A program made the translations under genes and the position numbers. The notes under the pieces were generated by a model, which saw only the letters and a list, made by a program, of their open reading frames with translations, ran no database searches and was not told where the DNA came from. Below, piece after piece: positions 62,906-64,000 of a stretch of DNA of 64,000 bases. Position 1 is the first letter of the stretch. Each line of letters begins with the position of its first letter. The DNA lies in assembly GCA_033852165.1 (NCBI GenBank), contig JAWSUZ010000031.1, positions 1 through 64,000 on the forward strand. Reading direction: 5' to 3'. Origin of the DNA: Agarilytica sp033852165. GTDB taxonomy: Bacteria > Pseudomonadota > Gammaproteobacteria > Pseudomonadales > Cellvibrionaceae.

Positions 62906-63214
62906 GACGTTTAAAGGTTCCGCTTTTGTCGTTAGTGCGTGTAAGTTAGCGCACTTATAAAATAGGCGCTAAATCACGGGTTTTAAGGCGCGGGAATATA
63001 GCATTTTTACCGTCGTTTTGCCTTCCCAAAAGGGCTAAAATTAGCAGATATATAGAGATGTAAGAGTTTCTTGACTGGCGAGCAGCCTGTAAGCAAGCCG
63101 TTAATCCATTGGGTTTGGGCGAATGGCCCCTTGGATTGAGGTCGAAAGCCCCCACATTAGGCTCCAATTCCTCATCTATTCCACACCAATTTCACACAAT
63201 TTTGGAGAATCACC
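62906..63214. other. Divergent promoter region between metG and mrp
   Basis: About 310 bp with promoters for both genes by position. I see no tRNA, hairpin or named regulatory motif. Confidence 0.5.
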
Positions 63215-64000
63215 GTGCCGTCCACAGAGCAAATATCCCCCGCACTTGCCGATACTCTCAGCAGGTTTATTATTCCTGGCACCACGTTTTCGGCGAGCGA
63301 CATTGCCGAAATCGTAGATGGGGCCTTGGTTTTAACCCTGGGCTATCCGGTCGCGCAGTGTAAGGCTTCGATTGAGCAAGAAGTTCAAGCCAAGTTAGCC
63401 GAGGCGGATATAAAGCTGAATGTGAGCGTGCAGCAGGATATTCCTAGTGTGCAGCCGGAAAACTCCGACCAGCGTGTTGCTGGGGTTAAAAATATAATCG
63501 CCGTTGCTTCGGGCAAAGGCGGAGTGGGTAAGTCCACGACTTCGGTTAACTTGGCTTTAGCGCTCGTACATGAAGGCGCCCGTGTGGGGATTTTGGATGC
63601 CGATATCTACGGACCCAGCCAACCTCAAATGCTAGGTTTGGGCACGCAGCGGCCCGAAATTGTCGGGGGTAACACCATAAAACCTCTAATGGCTCATGGC
63701 TTACAGGTCGTTTCGATGGGCAGCTTGGTGACGGAAAACACTCCAATGATATGGCGTGGCCCCATGGTGAGCGGAGCACTTCAGCAGTTGCTGAACCAAA
63801 CACGATGGGAAGCAGTGGACTACTTGATTGTCGATATGCCACCCGGCACAGGTGATATTCAACTCACCCTCAGTCAGTCGGTCCCGGTTTCCACTTCCGT
63901 TATCGTCACCACTCCGCAAGATATCGCTTTGTTAGATGCCAAAAAAGGTATCGAGATGTTCCGTAAGGTGAATATTCCGGTGGTGGGTATCGTCGAAAAC
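63215..64000 (+). CDS. mrp: Iron-sulfur cluster carrier ATPase, 3' end beyond window
   Basis: 262 codons are visible from GTG 63215 (GGAGA at 63204-63208), running off the window. It is a P-loop ATPase that carries and delivers Fe-S clusters. Walker A GKGGVGKST begins near residue 100; ILDADIYGPSQPQML, the switch region MIWRGPMVSGALQQ and DYLIVDMPPGTGDIQLTL are diagnostic of Mrp/ApbC/NBP35. The N-terminal ~90 residues form the small domain of unknown role. The CxxC cluster site would lie beyond the end. The GTG start is the only one with a good SD. Confidence 0.95.
   Translation, partial: MPSTEQISPALADTLSRFIIPGTTFSASDIAEIVDGALVLTLGYPVAQCKASIEQEVQAKLAEADIKLNVSVQQDIPSVQPENSDQRVAGVKNIIAVASGKGGVGKSTTSVNLALALVHEGARVGILDADIYGPSQPQMLGLGTQRPEIVGGNTIKPLMAHGLQVVSMGSLVTENTPMIWRGPMVSGALQQLLNQTRWEAVDYLIVDMPPGTGDIQLTLSQSVPVSTSVIVTTPQDIALLDAKKGIEMFRKVNIPVVGIVEN

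Overview
The window looks like a chromosome segment of a marine gammaproteobacterium of the Cellvibrionaceae type (Saccharophagus/Teredinibacter-like). The evidence is an rnfABCDGE operon beside metG and mrp/apbC, large secreted multidomain proteins with Pro-Thr or Gly-Asn linkers, a TonB-dependent receptor, and many REP/RAYT-type repeats. The genus cannot be fixed from the sequence alone. Two assembly ambiguities are present: NN at 15542-15543 and 98 Ns at 24712-24809.

Region 1 (1-22.9 kb) is an array of six consecutive same-strand paralogs, each about 915-946 aa. Each encodes a secreted protein with two PHB-depolymerase-type esterase domains, an FN3 domain, a short helper domain, low-complexity linkers and a shared ~60-aa C-terminal domain. 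Whole transcription units seem to have been duplicated. Upstream blocks lie at similar distances from the start codon, and five of the six genes have a recognisable same-type terminator downstream, four of them nearly identical. Every gene is also preceded by a leader that can form a helix just before the Shine-Dalgarno (SD) sequence. Between paralogs the two helix strands differ by paired, compensatory changes, which points to a conserved cis-acting RNA. I do not recognise it as a known riboswitch class. Palindromic REP-like repeats have invaded two spacers (11.4-12.0 and 15.4-15.7 kb). GC-rich heptamer repeats lie on both outer sides of the array.

Region 2 (22.7-33.7 kb) has a PIN-domain remnant, a decayed small secreted-protein gene, and a two-gene unit. 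That unit encodes a ~2180-aa surface protein (cadherin/Ig-like repeats around an IgGFc-binding-like domain) and a ~1030-aa exported transglutaminase-fold protein.

Region 3 (33.7-40.5 kb) is an accessory island. It contains an IS110-type transposase tail, a complete RAYT transposase with deleted copies, two ParDE-type toxin-antitoxin pairs, a DUF1338 enzyme gene bracketed by RAYT-like end sequences, and a 1-Cys peroxiredoxin.

Region 4 (40.5-54.6 kb) has a TonB-dependent receptor and a 2645-aa lipoprotein with a VTP-repeat stalk, a subtilase domain, Ig-like repeats and FG-GAP/VCBS propellers. It also has a small cluster of unknowns (a cytosolic-looking 275-aa protein, two paralogous lipoproteins and an 83-aa protein) that resembles an effector/duplicated-immunity layout.

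Region 5 (54.9-64 kb) is core genome: the Rnf ion-pumping ferredoxin:NAD+ oxidoreductase operon, methionyl-tRNA synthetase, and the divergent Fe-S carrier ATPase gene mrp, cut by the window end.
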